Of a stretch of DNA of 64,000 bases, positions 19,414 to 29,005 are shown piece by piece; within the stretch, counting starts at the first letter, position 1; the number at the start of each line of letters is the position of its first letter. Source of the DNA: Clostridia bacterium (GTDB taxonomy: Bacteria > Bacillota > Clostridia > TANB77 > CAG-508); NCBI GenBank assembly GCA_017510825.1, contig JAFWMA010000016.1:1-64000 (forward strand). The letters run 5' to 3'. The notes under the pieces were generated by a model, which was not told the origin of the DNA, ran no database searches, and saw only the letters and a list, made by a program, of their open reading frames with translations. Both the position numbers and the translations under genes were made by a program.

Positions 19414-21303
19414 ATGAAAAATATTTTAAAAAATGCTCAAGAAAATAGTAAAGGTATCACTTTGATAGCCCTTGTTGTTACAATAATTGTTTTGCTTATA
19501 CTTTCAGGAATAGTGCTTACAATTCTGTTAAGTGATAATGGACTTATTACAAAAGCAATAGAATCCAGCTTTAGAACAGAAATGTCACAGATAAAAGAAA
19601 ACGTCAATTATGAATTAGCAAGTTGCGAAATAGACAATACCAAAATAGACTCAAAATTTGAAAAAGTAACCTTTGAAGATGCAAAAGAATTTGATGAATA
19701 TCTAAAACTAGAACTAATATACTGGGGACATTATGAAATAGATTATCAAGTCACAAAGCTATCAAGAAACTATATTAAACAATATGGAGACAATATATTA
19801 GAAAGCCATTTAACAGACATAAATGGAACTAGCTATATAAAAGATTTATTTTATGTTAACAAAACTACAGCAAATGGAAAAGAGGAATTTTACTTATACG
19901 ACAAATTTGTAAATCAAGTATATAAAGTTCCACTAACAACAATAGGCTCACACAAAGTACATAGCATAGAAGAACTAGATTATCAGAAGCAAAATGGTAA
20001 TGGAGAAAGGGATCTTACACTAGGAACCATAACTGAAGAAACATCCTCTATAATAAGACTAGGAAATATAGCATTTTACGAACCAGAACTGAGGGGATTT
20101 GCCAAAGACAAAACAAATGCAGTATACTATGAAAAAAATGATGATGGAACAATAAATTCAAATGAAGAAACAGTAAAAATTGAGGACTACATAAACAATA
20201 AAGAAACTTCAATAAACAAAAACGACAAAACATATACATTTTTTGATTATGAAAATCAAATATGGGCGAACATAAAAGTTATAAATGATGGAATAGAAAC
20301 AAACTGGACATGGATACCAAGGTATGCATATAAAATAGAAAATAGTGAAATAAATGTTATTTACGTCGACATAAACAATAAACAAGCCCTAACAGGAGAA
20401 GACTTACCACAAGGCTATATAGTTCACTCAGCATTTGAAGAAAATAATAAAAAAGGAATATGGGTTAGTAAGTATGAAATAGAGGTAGCACAAAATAGCA
20501 CTTCAGGTGATTTTCCATACTATATTCCAGATGTAACAGGATTTGATAAAAACTCAACATATGTAGAAGTAATGAACGATGATGGTTCTTTCACAGAAAC
20601 AAAATTATCAGATATTAATAACTTAGGAGAATTTGCAAAAAATAACAGATGGTTTGATTATGATAATCAGATATGGGCAAATATTAAAACAAATGCAAAC
20701 GATGCAGAATGTTGGTGGGTTTGGATACCAAGATACGCATATAGCATAACTGGTACATCAACATCAATAGTATTTGTTGATGTAAACAATAAGTCATTGT
20801 CAGGAGAAGAACTAGACGGTAGCTATATAATCCACCCAGCCTTTGAAGATGGTAAAAAAGGAATATGGGTAAGTAAATATGAGATTAGCCATCAAATAGT
20901 AGACATACCGACAACAAACAATGTAGCTTTCCCAGACTTAACAGGATTTGACCAAGATAATACATATATTGAAGAATATAAGGATGACGGAACCTTTAAT
21001 GAAAGAAAATTATCAACAATTGAAAATATACAAGAATATAGTACAAATAAAAAATGGTTTGACTATTCAAAACAGATATGGGCAAATATTAAAACAAATG
21101 CAAATGGTAAAGAATGTTGGTGGGTGTGGATACCAAAGTATGCTTATAACATAACTGGTGAAGAAACAAGAGTAATATTCTTAGATGAAAATGGGAACAC
21201 ATTAGATGGAAGTACAATTCCAGCCAATTACATACCACATCCAGCTTTTGGAGATGGCAAAAAAGGAATATGGGTAAGTAAATACGAAATTAGTGAAGAA
21301 TAA
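19414..21303 (+). CDS. Pilin-like secreted protein with three tandem C-terminal repeats
   Basis: The N terminus is a type IV prepilin signal: a basic leader, then KG|ITLIALVVTIIVLLILSGIVL with cleavage expected after G14 and a long hydrophobic helix; the usual Glu at +5 is absent. After a unique region (about 50-270) come three repeats starting at F277, F414 and F549, about 136 residues apart. Each has FDY-x2-QIWANIK, WVWIPRYAY, a VDVNN-like turn and a closing KKGIWVSKYEI. The RBS is AAAGGA. Repeats of this WIPRYAY type occur in pseudopilin-like surface proteins of gut Clostridia; their function is unknown. No pilus assembly gene is in the window. Confidence 0.8.
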   Translation: MKNILKNAQENSKGITLIALVVTIIVLLILSGIVLTILLSDNGLITKAIESSFRTEMSQIKENVNYELASCEIDNTKIDSKFEKVTFEDAKEFDEYLKLELIYWGHYEIDYQVTKLSRNYIKQYGDNILESHLTDINGTSYIKDLFYVNKTTANGKEEFYLYDKFVNQVYKVPLTTIGSHKVHSIEELDYQKQNGNGERDLTLGTITEETSSIIRLGNIAFYEPELRGFAKDKTNAVYYEKNDDGTINSNEETVKIEDYINNKETSINKNDKTYTFFDYENQIWANIKVINDGIETNWTWIPRYAYKIENSEINVIYVDINNKQALTGEDLPQGYIVHSAFEENNKKGIWVSKYEIEVAQNSTSGDFPYYIPDVTGFDKNSTYVEVMNDDGSFTETKLSDINNLGEFAKNNRWFDYDNQIWANIKTNANDAECWWVWIPRYAYSITGTSTSIVFVDVNNKSLSGEELDGSYIIHPAFEDGKKGIWVSKYEISHQIVDIPTTNNVAFPDLTGFDQDNTYIEEYKDDGTFNERKLSTIENIQEYSTNKKWFDYSKQIWANIKTNANGKECWWVWIPKYAYNITGEETRVIFLDENGNTLDGSTIPANYIPHPAFGDGKKGIWVSKYEISEE

Positions 21304-21381
21304 AACAAAAAAGGGGGCAAAAAAGCATCCTAAAAAGGATATTAATTTTATGTAGAGCTATAAATGAAAGGAATAAAAATA

Positions 21382-22101
21382 ATGAAAAAAAATATAATCA
21401 AAATAAATTTAATAGTATTATTATTTTTAATAATTATGGGAAGCAAAAGCCATGCAGCATTAACATCAAAACTAACAACACAAAAAGACGGGAAAAATGT
21501 TGTAGTTAATACAACAATAGCTAATTCTTATGTAAAATGCAAACAAATGATAAATAGTGGAGAAAGTTTACAAGGAGCAAATGTAAAACCACATTTAGCA
21601 ACTAATAAAGACTGGGGAGCTGTAAGCTATTTGTCAAATAGCATATATGGAACAAATACAGCAGGAAAAAATAATGGTGTAGAAATAACAATTAATGATG
21701 TAAAATACCGTTCAACAAATGGTAATGCTTCAGGTGTAATGAATTGGGGGTCAAATCCATATAAAACTTTATATACACAAACGGCAGGCTTAATAAATAA
21801 TTACGACCCAAACACATCAAGTTCAGCAACTTATGTATCTGAATTATATGCAAATAAAGACACAGCCTATGTAGACTATATAAATCCGACAATAGCTTAT
21901 CAAACATATGGAATGGCAATTCAGGAAACATCAAACATATTTGGAGGAATATTTTATGCTAACACTCTAAATTATAATTGCAGTTCGCTTAGAATAGGAT
22001 TATTTGCTGGTCATTTTGGTAGTAGAAATGATAATGGTGGAAGCAGAGCAGGTGGAGCTCAGTATAGTGATGTCACTTTCCGTCCTGTAGTCTGGAATTA
22101 G
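21382..22101 (+). CDS. Small secreted protein, unknown function
   Basis: The start at 21382 is preferred because GAAAGGAA lies ten bases before it; an in-frame ATG at 21364 has no ribosome site. The product begins with a signal peptide (hydrophobic core then SKSHA|AL). The mature part (about 215 residues) is rich in Asn, Ser, Gly and Tyr and ends in a Gly/Ser/Arg-rich segment closing with FRPVVWN. This tail recalls the last strand of C-type-lectin/formylglycine-enzyme-like surface domains, but the match is slight. It lies 80 bases after the pilin-like gene, probably in the same transcript. Confidence 0.7.
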   Translation: MKKNIIKINLIVLLFLIIMGSKSHAALTSKLTTQKDGKNVVVNTTIANSYVKCKQMINSGESLQGANVKPHLATNKDWGAVSYLSNSIYGTNTAGKNNGVEITINDVKYRSTNGNASGVMNWGSNPYKTLYTQTAGLINNYDPNTSSSATYVSELYANKDTAYVDYINPTIAYQTYGMAIQETSNIFGGIFYANTLNYNCSSLRIGLFAGHFGSRNDNGGSRAGGAQYSDVTFRPVVWN

Positions 22102-22249
22102 AAAGAGTAGTAGAATTGTGTTTTTGAGAAACACTTCAAAAACATAATGAATCTTAGAGCTTGTATTGATTGATGTGTACATTTTTATTTTTATAGTACT
22201 AAATAGCTCGTACCTCGCTATGGAACTAATGTTGAAGAATGTTAAAATA

Positions 22250-22278
22250 TTGAAAATATAGAAGATCTTTAGTATAAT
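22250..22278 (+). promoter_or_regulatory. Promoter of a 17-codon reading frame
   Basis: TTGAAA (22250-22255), 17 bases and TATAAT (22273-22278). The transcript would start near 22285, and a small stem CAACC-TAA-GGTTG (22288-22300) lies at its 5' end. Confidence 0.5.
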
Positions 22279-22329
22279 GTATTATGACAACCTAAGGTTG
22301 CCAAATATATTAGAAGGAGGTCTTTTTTC

Positions 22330-22383
22330 ATGACTAAGAATCAATTACTCAAGAAGTTAAAAGAGTACAAATTAGGGGGTTGA
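22330..22383 (+). CDS. Very short basic peptide gene (17 codons)
   Basis: The frame encodes MTKNQLLKKLKEYKLGG and stops at TGA (22381-22383). A strong GAAGGAGG ribosome site (22313-22320) is nine bases upstream, and a good promoter lies at 22250-22278. The stop codon lies inside the -35 box of the thrS promoter. It may be a true small peptide, or the surviving 5' end of a gene cut off when the thrS promoter region moved next to it. No longer homologue is visible. Confidence 0.45.
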   Translation: MTKNQLLKKLKEYKLGG

Positions 22384-22409
22384 CAAAAATAAAAAATAAG
22401 TTGTATAAT
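22380..22409 (+). promoter_or_regulatory. Promoter of the T-box/thrS transcript
   Basis: TTGACA (22380-22385), 18 bases and TATAAT (22404-22409). It lies just upstream of the T-box leader. Confidence 0.7.
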
Positions 22410-22429
22410 ATACATAAAGTAAAAAACTA

Positions 22430-22654
22430 ATGGAAGACAGAGTAAAATGAAGGTTGCTTATAGAGAGAATTGGTCTTAGGCTGTGAGCCAATTTAAGTAA
22501 ACACATTTGAAAACCAGCTTCTTAAAGTGCTAGTGAAGTTAAGCTAGACGTGTTAGCTACGTTACAAGCTGAAAAAATTAAGTAAAAATATGGGTGGAAC
22601 CGTGCAACCAAAGCACCCCATTGCAATGTCTATTTGCAGTGGAGTGCTTTTTAG
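22430..22654 (+). promoter_or_regulatory. T-box riboswitch (threonine) controlling thrS
   Basis: The leader has the T-box sequence GGGTGGAACCGTG (22592-22604) followed by an intrinsic terminator whose arms span AAAGCACCCCATTGC and GCAGTGGAGTGCTTTTT (about 22610-22653). Upstream lies the stem I region, with GAAG/CTTC near its base and threonine codons (ACA, ACC) in the 22500-22515 stretch where the specifier should be. Uncharged tRNA-Thr would stabilise the antiterminator and allow thrS expression. The bulge bases TGGA can pair with a tRNA ending UCCA, which is the end of the tRNA-Thr at 12854-12929. Confidence 0.92.
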
Positions 22655-22675
22655 AATTAATAGGAGGTTTAAAAA

Positions 22676-24616
22676 ATGATTAAAATTGAATTAAAAGATG
22701 GTTCAGTAAAAGAAATTGAAGAAGGAATGTCAGTTATAGATTTTGCAAAATCTATAAGTGAAGGATTAGCAAGAATGGCTACATGTGCAAGAATGAATGG
22801 AAAAGTTGTTGACTTAAGGAAAGAGCTTAATGAAGATTGTAAGTTGGAAATACTAACTTTTGAATCTGATGTTGACGGAAAAAAAGCATATTGGCATACA
22901 ACATCACACATAATGGCTCAAGCAATAAAAAGGATAAATCCAAAAGCAAAGTTAGCTATTGGGCCAGCAATAGACAATGGATTTTATTATGACTTTGATG
23001 TTGAAAAAACATTTACAGATGAAGACAAAGAAAAAATTGAAGCTGAAATAAAAAAGATAATTAAAGAAGATTTGCCAATAGAAAGATTTACTTTACCACG
23101 TGATGAAGCATTAAAACTAATGAAAGAAAATAATGAAGATTATAAAGTTGAACTAATAGAAGAATTATCTGAGGGAGAAGAAATATCTTTTTATAAACAA
23201 GGAGAATTCACTGATCTTTGTGCAGGACCTCATTTAATGAGTACAGGTAAAGTAAAATATGTAAAATTACTAAACAATTCTGGAGCATATTGGAGAGGTG
23301 ATGAGCATAATAAAATGCTACAAAGAATTTATGCAATATCATTCCCTAAGAAAAGCCAATTGGATGAACACCTACAATTATTAGAAGAAGCAAAAGAGCG
23401 TGATCACAGAAAAATAGGAAAAGATTTAAATTTATTTATGACACACAAATGGGTAGGATCTGGACTTCCAATGTATTTACCTGATGGTGCTACAATTCGT
23501 AGAATTCTTGAAAGATATATTCAAGATAAAGAGCTAGCTTTAGGATACTGGCATGTATATACTCCAAGTATGGCTAATACACAATTATACAAAATTAGCG
23601 GACACTGGGATCATTATAAAGATGATATGTTCCCAATAATGAAAATGGAAAATGAAGAGCTAGTTTTAAGACCAATGAACTGTCCTCATCACATGTTAAT
23701 ATACAAAAATAGTCTACATTCATACAAAGACCTTCCAATCAAAATTGGAGAATTGGCTCATGATTTTAGATGGGAAGATTCAGGAGCAGTTTGTGGTCTT
23801 GAGAGAGTTCGTCAAATGTGCCAAAATGATGCACACCTTTTCGTACGTCCAGATCAAATTAAAGAGGAAGTTGGAAAGGTACTAAACTTAATATTTGAAG
23901 TTTATATGAAAGACTTCGGATTCCCAGAATCAGCATTTAAATTTAGATTATCTTTAAGAGATAAGAATAACAAAGAAAAATATATTGATAATGACGAAAT
24001 GTGGGAAACAGCAGAAAGCCAATTAAGACAAATTTTAAAAGAAATGAAAATTGATTTCTATGAAGCAGAAGGGGAAGCAGCATTCTATGGTCCAAAAATA
24101 GATATACAAATTCAAACAGCTTTAGGACATGATGTTACAATACCAACATGTCAATTAGACTTTGCACTTCCTGAAAGATTTGATTTATCATATATTGGAG
24201 AAGATGGAAAAGAACATAGACCAGTTGTAATACATAGAGCGATTCTTGGCACTTCAGACAGATTTATTTCATTCTTGCTTGAAGAAACAAAGGGAAACTT
24301 GCCACTATGGCTTGCTCCTCATCAAGTTAAAATTTTGCCTATATCAGAAAAGCATCTAGAATATGCTAACAAGTTAAAAGATATGATGATAAAAAAACAA
24401 ATCCGTGTACAAGTAGATGACAGAAATGAAAAAATAGGATATAAAATACGAGAGGCACAACTAAGTAAAATTCCTTATATGTTAGTTGTTGGAGATAAAG
24501 AACAAGAGGAGGAAAAAGTTTCTGTTAGAAAAAGAGGTGAAGGCGACATTGGACAAATGAAAATCAATGAGTTCATTAATAATATTATATATGAAATTGA
24601 CAGTAAAAAAATATAA
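22676..24616 (+). CDS. thrS: Threonyl-tRNA synthetase
   Basis: The 646-residue class II synthetase joins threonine to tRNA-Thr and edits mischarged serine. Domains in order: TGS (1-60), the editing domain with HTTSHIMAQA and the TDLCAGPH motif (about 70-220), the catalytic core with MNCPHHM and RWEDSGAVCGLERVR, and the C-terminal anticodon-binding domain (from about 535). All are complete. The RBS AGGAGG is well placed. Expression is under the T-box leader directly upstream. Confidence 0.98.
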   Translation: MIKIELKDGSVKEIEEGMSVIDFAKSISEGLARMATCARMNGKVVDLRKELNEDCKLEILTFESDVDGKKAYWHTTSHIMAQAIKRINPKAKLAIGPAIDNGFYYDFDVEKTFTDEDKEKIEAEIKKIIKEDLPIERFTLPRDEALKLMKENNEDYKVELIEELSEGEEISFYKQGEFTDLCAGPHLMSTGKVKYVKLLNNSGAYWRGDEHNKMLQRIYAISFPKKSQLDEHLQLLEEAKERDHRKIGKDLNLFMTHKWVGSGLPMYLPDGATIRRILERYIQDKELALGYWHVYTPSMANTQLYKISGHWDHYKDDMFPIMKMENEELVLRPMNCPHHMLIYKNSLHSYKDLPIKIGELAHDFRWEDSGAVCGLERVRQMCQNDAHLFVRPDQIKEEVGKVLNLIFEVYMKDFGFPESAFKFRLSLRDKNNKEKYIDNDEMWETAESQLRQILKEMKIDFYEAEGEAAFYGPKIDIQIQTALGHDVTIPTCQLDFALPERFDLSYIGEDGKEHRPVVIHRAILGTSDRFISFLLEETKGNLPLWLAPHQVKILPISEKHLEYANKLKDMMIKKQIRVQVDDRNEKIGYKIREAQLSKIPYMLVVGDKEQEEEKVSVRKRGEGDIGQMKINEFINNIIYEIDSKKI

Positions 24617-24742
24617 AAATAAGTAACAAAAAGCCAAAGTTAAGCATATTATATATTAAGAATTTTGAGACATAAATAGGAAACATATCACTGTAAGAAA
24701 ATATACACTAAAATAATTATCCTATGAAAGGGGAGTACATAT

Positions 24743-24970
24743 ATGCGAAACTTTGGCTTTAACAATTTAGGTTTTAATAATGAAGATAATTTTGAAACAA
24801 ATGATAATGATGGTTTCAATATGGATGACATAAATACTACAAATAATATAAACAACAATAACAATTCAGATGTAAATTTCTTAGGAGATTTATTAAGTAG
24901 TGATAATACAGAAATCTTATTATTTATAATAGTATTTTTGTTGTTGTTTACATCATTTGGAAGGAGATAA
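24743..24970 (+). CDS. Small Asn-rich protein with C-terminal membrane segment
   Basis: The 75-residue protein starts with an Asn/Asp/Phe-rich hydrophilic region (1-50, including an N-N-I-N-N-N-N-N run) and ends with a hydrophobic helix and a basic tail (EILLFIIVFLLLFTSFGRR). This layout recalls the small YjcZ-like or coat-associated proteins of spore formers, but no family is secure. The RBS is GAAAGGGGAG. It stands alone, with a strong terminator right after its stop. Confidence 0.65.
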   Translation: MRNFGFNNLGFNNEDNFETNDNDGFNMDDINTTNNINNNNNSDVNFLGDLLSSDNTEILLFIIVFLLLFTSFGRR

Positions 24971-25010
24971 ATGAGACGGTGTTTTTCTTCGTCACCATTG
25001 TCTCATTTTA
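24969..25010 (+). terminator. Intrinsic terminator
   Basis: ATGAGAC-GGTG pairs with CACC-(ATT)-GTCTCAT, with a three-base bulge, followed by TTTTA. Confidence 0.8.
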
Positions 25011-25048
25011 CTAAATTTTAACAAAAATAAAAATAATTTCAAAATCTA

Positions 25049-25077
25049 TTGACAAATAGAAATAGTTGGGAGATAAT
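25049..25077 (+). promoter_or_regulatory. Promoter of glgP
   Basis: TTGACA (25049-25054), 17 bases and GATAAT (25072-25077), about 55 bases before the start codon. Confidence 0.65.
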
Positions 25078-25132
25078 ATAAACGAATAAATGACTAAAGC
25101 AAAAATTTTTAAGGTTACAAAGGAGGAGAAAA

Positions 25133-27706
25133 ATGCCTTATTTATTTAATAAAATAACTGTGCGTCCACAACTACCAACAAGGATTAACAAATTGTATGA
25201 CATTTCTTATAATTTGTGGTGGTCATGGAATACTGAATTTTTAAAACTGTTTAAAGAACTAGATTGTGATTTATGGGAGAGTTGTGGTAAAAATCCAATT
25301 AAGTTTTTACAATTGGTGGCGCAAGATACTTTAGAATTAGCAACAAATAATTCTGATTTTTTAAAGAGATATGATAAAATCGCAACTGATTTTGAAGATT
25401 ATATAAATGCTAAACATACATGGTTTTCTAAAAATTATCCAGATAATAGAAATGATGTAATAGCTTATTTTTCAGCTGAGTATGGTTTAGACGAAACTAT
25501 TGCAATTTATTCTGGGGGACTAGGTATTTTATCAGGAGATCATTTAAAATCTGCAAGTGATATGGGTATTCCCTTAGTTGGTGTGGGAATGCTTTATAAA
25601 CATGGGTATTTTCATCAAACTATTAATGGATATGGTGAACAACAAACTGAATATAAAGATGTTGATTTAAGTGAATTACCAGTAAAAACGGTTAAAAATG
25701 TTGATGGATCTGATTTATTAATTAATATAAAAATAGTAAAAACTAAAATTAAATTAAAAGTATGGCAATTAAATGTTGGTAGAGTAAAACTATTTTTACT
25801 AGATTCAGATATTAATGAAAATCCAGAAGAATATAGAGATATAACAACTACTTTGTATGGTGGAGACCAAGAGATGAGAATTAAGCAAGAAATTGTTCTT
25901 GGAATGGGTGGTGTTAATCTACTTAGAATGATGGGAATAAAACCAACCATTTATCATATGAATGAAGGACATTCTTCTTTCTTAGTACTTGAATTGATTA
26001 AAGATATAATGAAGGAAAAAGAAGTTTCATTTGAAGTTGCTAAAGATATTGTATCATCTAAAACGGTATTTACAACTCATACTCCAGTACCAGCGGGAAA
26101 TGATATTTTTTCTGTTGACTTAGTTGAAAAATATTTTGATAGATATTGGGAGAGATATGGTATAGATAAAGAAAGATTTTTAAGATTAGGGATGAGACCA
26201 GAAGATGATATGAACTGTGGGTTTAATATGGGAATATTAGCTTTAAAAATAGCTGGAAATAAAAATGGAGTTAGTAAACTTCATGGTGCTGTTTCAAGAG
26301 AATTATTTGGTGACATATGGTCAAATATACCATCAAATGAGTCGCCAATTGGGTATGTTACAAATGGAGTTCACACATGTACTTGGCTTGCTCCTTCTTT
26401 AAAAATATTATATAATAAGTATTTAAAACCATATTGGCAAGATAGTATTCAAGATGATGAAACTTGGGAAGATATAAAGAAAGTACCAAATGAGGAATTA
26501 TGGAAAGAACATCAATTAAGAAAAATTAAGTTATTAGAATTAGTAAAAAAATCAACTACTGAAAGGTTAAGAAGATATAATTATTCATATGACGAAATTG
26601 AGAATATGACTGAAAAACTTGATCCAAATGTTTTAACAATTGGATTTTCTCGTAGATTTGCAACATATAAGAGAGCAACACTTATTTTTAGAGATTTAGA
26701 AAGAATAACAAAAATATTTAATGAAAAAGATATGCCATTGCAAATTATTTTTGCAGGAAAAGCACACCCTATTGATCAAGAAGGAAAAGATTTAATTAAA
26801 TTTATACATGAATTATCTTTAAAACCACAGTTTAAGGGGAAAATATTTATACTTGAAAATTACAATATGGGGATGTCAAGGTATTTAGTTTCTGGTGTTG
26901 ATGTGTGGTTAAATAATCCACGTAGACCAATGGAAGCTTCTGGTACAAGTGGACAAAAAGCTGCAGTTAATGGAGTAATAAACTTTAGTGTACTAGATGG
27001 CTGGTGGGCTGAAGCCTATAACCAAAAAAATGGATGGAAAATAGGAAATAATTCTGAATATCAAAGTTATGAAGAACAGGATGATTTAGATGCACAAAGT
27101 ATGTATGAAACTCTTGAAAATAAAATTGTTCCAACATATTATAACAAAAACGAAAAAGGATATTCTGAAGAGTGGCTTAATATAATGAAAAACTGCATAA
27201 TGACAAATGCAGGAAGGTACAGTACATCTAGAATGTTAGAAGATTATTTAAATGAAATGTATATTCCACTTTGCAATTTACACAATAAGTATTATAAGAA
27301 TTTAGAAACTGTTATTAAGTTTACTGAATGGAAGAAGAAGATTAAAGAAAACTTTGATAAAGTAGAAATTTTTCAAAGTAAGGCAAATTATAATGATATT
27401 ACTGTGGATGCAGGAAATAATATTGAAGTGAAATGCAAGATTAAATTGCCTAAGGGACTTATAAATGCAGATAATATTAATGTGCAAGTATTCTATGGGA
27501 AGATAAGTTCTGATGGGGTGGTAGATGATATTCGAATTGATAATATGAATTTTATTGAAGAAGATGATGATGGATATTTTAGATATTCTGCAAAAATAGC
27601 TTTAAAATCTGGTGGAGACTATGGATATACATTTAGAGCAATTCCTAAGACAAATATGATATTAAATCCAATGAATCTTAATTTGATAAAATGGATTACT
27701 GATTAA
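25133..27706 (+). CDS. glgP: Alpha-glucan phosphorylase (short GT35 type)
   Basis: This releases glucose 1-phosphate from glycogen or maltodextrin. The N terminus (LYDISYNLWWSWN) is the DUF3417 region of the Thermotoga AgpA/archaeal-type phosphorylases. The active-site region holds MNEGHSSF, TTHTPVPAGNDIF and the pyridoxal phosphate motif EASGTSGQKAAVNG with K609. A C-terminal beta-rich extension (about 740-857) follows. The 857 residues match this subfamily. The gene is monocistronic with its own promoter and terminator; no other glycogen gene is in the window. Confidence 0.93.
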   Translation: MPYLFNKITVRPQLPTRINKLYDISYNLWWSWNTEFLKLFKELDCDLWESCGKNPIKFLQLVAQDTLELATNNSDFLKRYDKIATDFEDYINAKHTWFSKNYPDNRNDVIAYFSAEYGLDETIAIYSGGLGILSGDHLKSASDMGIPLVGVGMLYKHGYFHQTINGYGEQQTEYKDVDLSELPVKTVKNVDGSDLLINIKIVKTKIKLKVWQLNVGRVKLFLLDSDINENPEEYRDITTTLYGGDQEMRIKQEIVLGMGGVNLLRMMGIKPTIYHMNEGHSSFLVLELIKDIMKEKEVSFEVAKDIVSSKTVFTTHTPVPAGNDIFSVDLVEKYFDRYWERYGIDKERFLRLGMRPEDDMNCGFNMGILALKIAGNKNGVSKLHGAVSRELFGDIWSNIPSNESPIGYVTNGVHTCTWLAPSLKILYNKYLKPYWQDSIQDDETWEDIKKVPNEELWKEHQLRKIKLLELVKKSTTERLRRYNYSYDEIENMTEKLDPNVLTIGFSRRFATYKRATLIFRDLERITKIFNEKDMPLQIIFAGKAHPIDQEGKDLIKFIHELSLKPQFKGKIFILENYNMGMSRYLVSGVDVWLNNPRRPMEASGTSGQKAAVNGVINFSVLDGWWAEAYNQKNGWKIGNNSEYQSYEEQDDLDAQSMYETLENKIVPTYYNKNEKGYSEEWLNIMKNCIMTNAGRYSTSRMLEDYLNEMYIPLCNLHNKYYKNLETVIKFTEWKKKIKENFDKVEIFQSKANYNDITVDAGNNIEVKCKIKLPKGLINADNINVQVFYGKISSDGVVDDIRIDNMNFIEEDDDGYFRYSAKIALKSGGDYGYTFRAIPKTNMILNPMNLNLIKWITD

Positions 27707-27730
27707 ATTTTAAATGTTATATTCAAAATA

Positions 27731-27765
27731 AAAGACCTGTTGGTAAAACAACAGGTCTTTCTTTT
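27731..27765 (+). terminator. Intrinsic terminator of glgP
   Basis: AAAGACCTGTTG (27731-27742) and CAACAGGTCTTT (27749-27760) are perfect 12-base arms with a T-rich tail. Confidence 0.92.
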
Positions 27766-27845
27766 AAATAATACAATAATTTGCAAATAGAATTAATAAA
27801 AAATAACAGTATTTGTTATTCTTTTGTTGATTTTTTTGAATTGAC

Positions 27846-27873
27846 TTGCATAATTAAGTATTTATGATATAAT
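27846..27873 (+). promoter_or_regulatory. Promoter of the phosphate transporter operon
   Basis: TTGCAT (27846-27851), 16 bases and TATAAT (27868-27873); start codon 49 bases on. Confidence 0.55.
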
Positions 27874-27922
27874 TAAGAAAAAGTATAAATTTTGCTTAAA
27901 TATGAAAGGAAACTAATGAAAA

Positions 27923-28978
27923 ATGGAATTGACATTTGAAAATTATATATCGCAACTTGTAAGTAATCCATTACTTTTAATTATAACAATTTTAATATTA
28001 GGTGTAATTCTAGTAAATGGATGGACAGATGCACCAAATGCAATAGCGACATGCGTATCTACGAGGGCAATTAGACCAAAATCTGCAATTATAATGGCTG
28101 CAGTTTTTAACTTTTTCGGAGTTCTAGTAATGACAATGCTTAGCTCAACAGTTGTTCAAACTTTATATAATATTGCGAATTTTGGAGATAATCCATCAAA
28201 TGCTTTAATGGCACTTTGTGCTGGGTTGGTTGCTATAGTTTTATGGGCAGTATTTGCTTGGCTATTTGGGATACCAACAAGTGAGAGCCATGCGTTAGTT
28301 GCTGGTGTGTCAGGTGCAGCAATTGCCATACAACATGGTATAGCAGGTATTAACATGGCAGAATGGAAAAAAGTAATATATGGATTAGTTCTATCTGCTG
28401 TATTAGGATTTTTATTTGGATATGTTATTACAAAAATAATAGAAAAAATATGTAAAAAAATGGATAGAAGAAGAACACTGCCATTTTTTAAAAAATTACA
28501 AGTGTTTAGTGGAGCTGGAATGGCTTTTATGCATGGAGCTCAAGATGGACAAAAGTTTATTGGAATATTTTTATTAGGTGTTTCTTTGGCTAATGGAATA
28601 ACTAATACAGAGACTTTTCAGATACCTGTATGGCTTATGATACTTTGTTCAGCTACAATGACATTAGGAACTTCTATTGGAGGGTATAAGATAATTAAAA
28701 CTGTTGGACTAAAAATGGTAAAGCTTGAAACATATCAAGGAGCTTCAGCAGACATAGGAAGTTCACTTTGCTTATTGGTGTCTACGCTATTTGGAATACC
28801 TGTTAGTACAACTCAAGTAAAAACTACAGCCATAATGGGTGTTGGAGCATCAAGAAGTTTAAGAAGGGTAAATTGGAAAATTGTAAAGAATATGGTTGTT
28901 ACTTGGGTAATAACATTTCCAGCTTGTGGAATTTTAGGATATATTGCAACTTTAATATTTATGAAAATTTGGAGTTAA
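27923..28978 (+). CDS. pit: PiT-family inorganic phosphate transporter
   Basis: The 351-residue, roughly ten-helix protein has the two PiT signatures: NGWTDAPNAIAT near residue 32 and GAQDGQKFIG in the second half, the latter part of the repeated GANDxAN-type motif. PiT carriers take up metal-phosphate complexes with protons. The DUF47 gene 27 bases downstream is the usual partner. Its start has GAAAGGA upstream. Confidence 0.93.
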   Translation: MELTFENYISQLVSNPLLLIITILILGVILVNGWTDAPNAIATCVSTRAIRPKSAIIMAAVFNFFGVLVMTMLSSTVVQTLYNIANFGDNPSNALMALCAGLVAIVLWAVFAWLFGIPTSESHALVAGVSGAAIAIQHGIAGINMAEWKKVIYGLVLSAVLGFLFGYVITKIIEKICKKMDRRRTLPFFKKLQVFSGAGMAFMHGAQDGQKFIGIFLLGVSLANGITNTETFQIPVWLMILCSATMTLGTSIGGYKIIKTVGLKMVKLETYQGASADIGSSLCLLVSTLFGIPVSTTQVKTTAIMGVGASRSLRRVNWKIVKNMVVTWVITFPACGILGYIATLIFMKIWS

Positions 28979-29005
28979 ATAGTTTGAAAAAAGGAATTAT
29001 TAAAA

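Noticed and set aside
21960-22101. C-terminal segment with a C-type-lectin-like ending, as in targets of diversity-generating retroelements
   Set aside because: No reverse transcriptase or template repeat is in the window, and the segment is not enriched in AAY codons as a variable region would be.
24743-24970. Small Asn-rich protein as a confirmed spore coat or YjcZ protein
   Set aside because: Only the general layout agrees; no diagnostic motif is present, so it was left as unknown.
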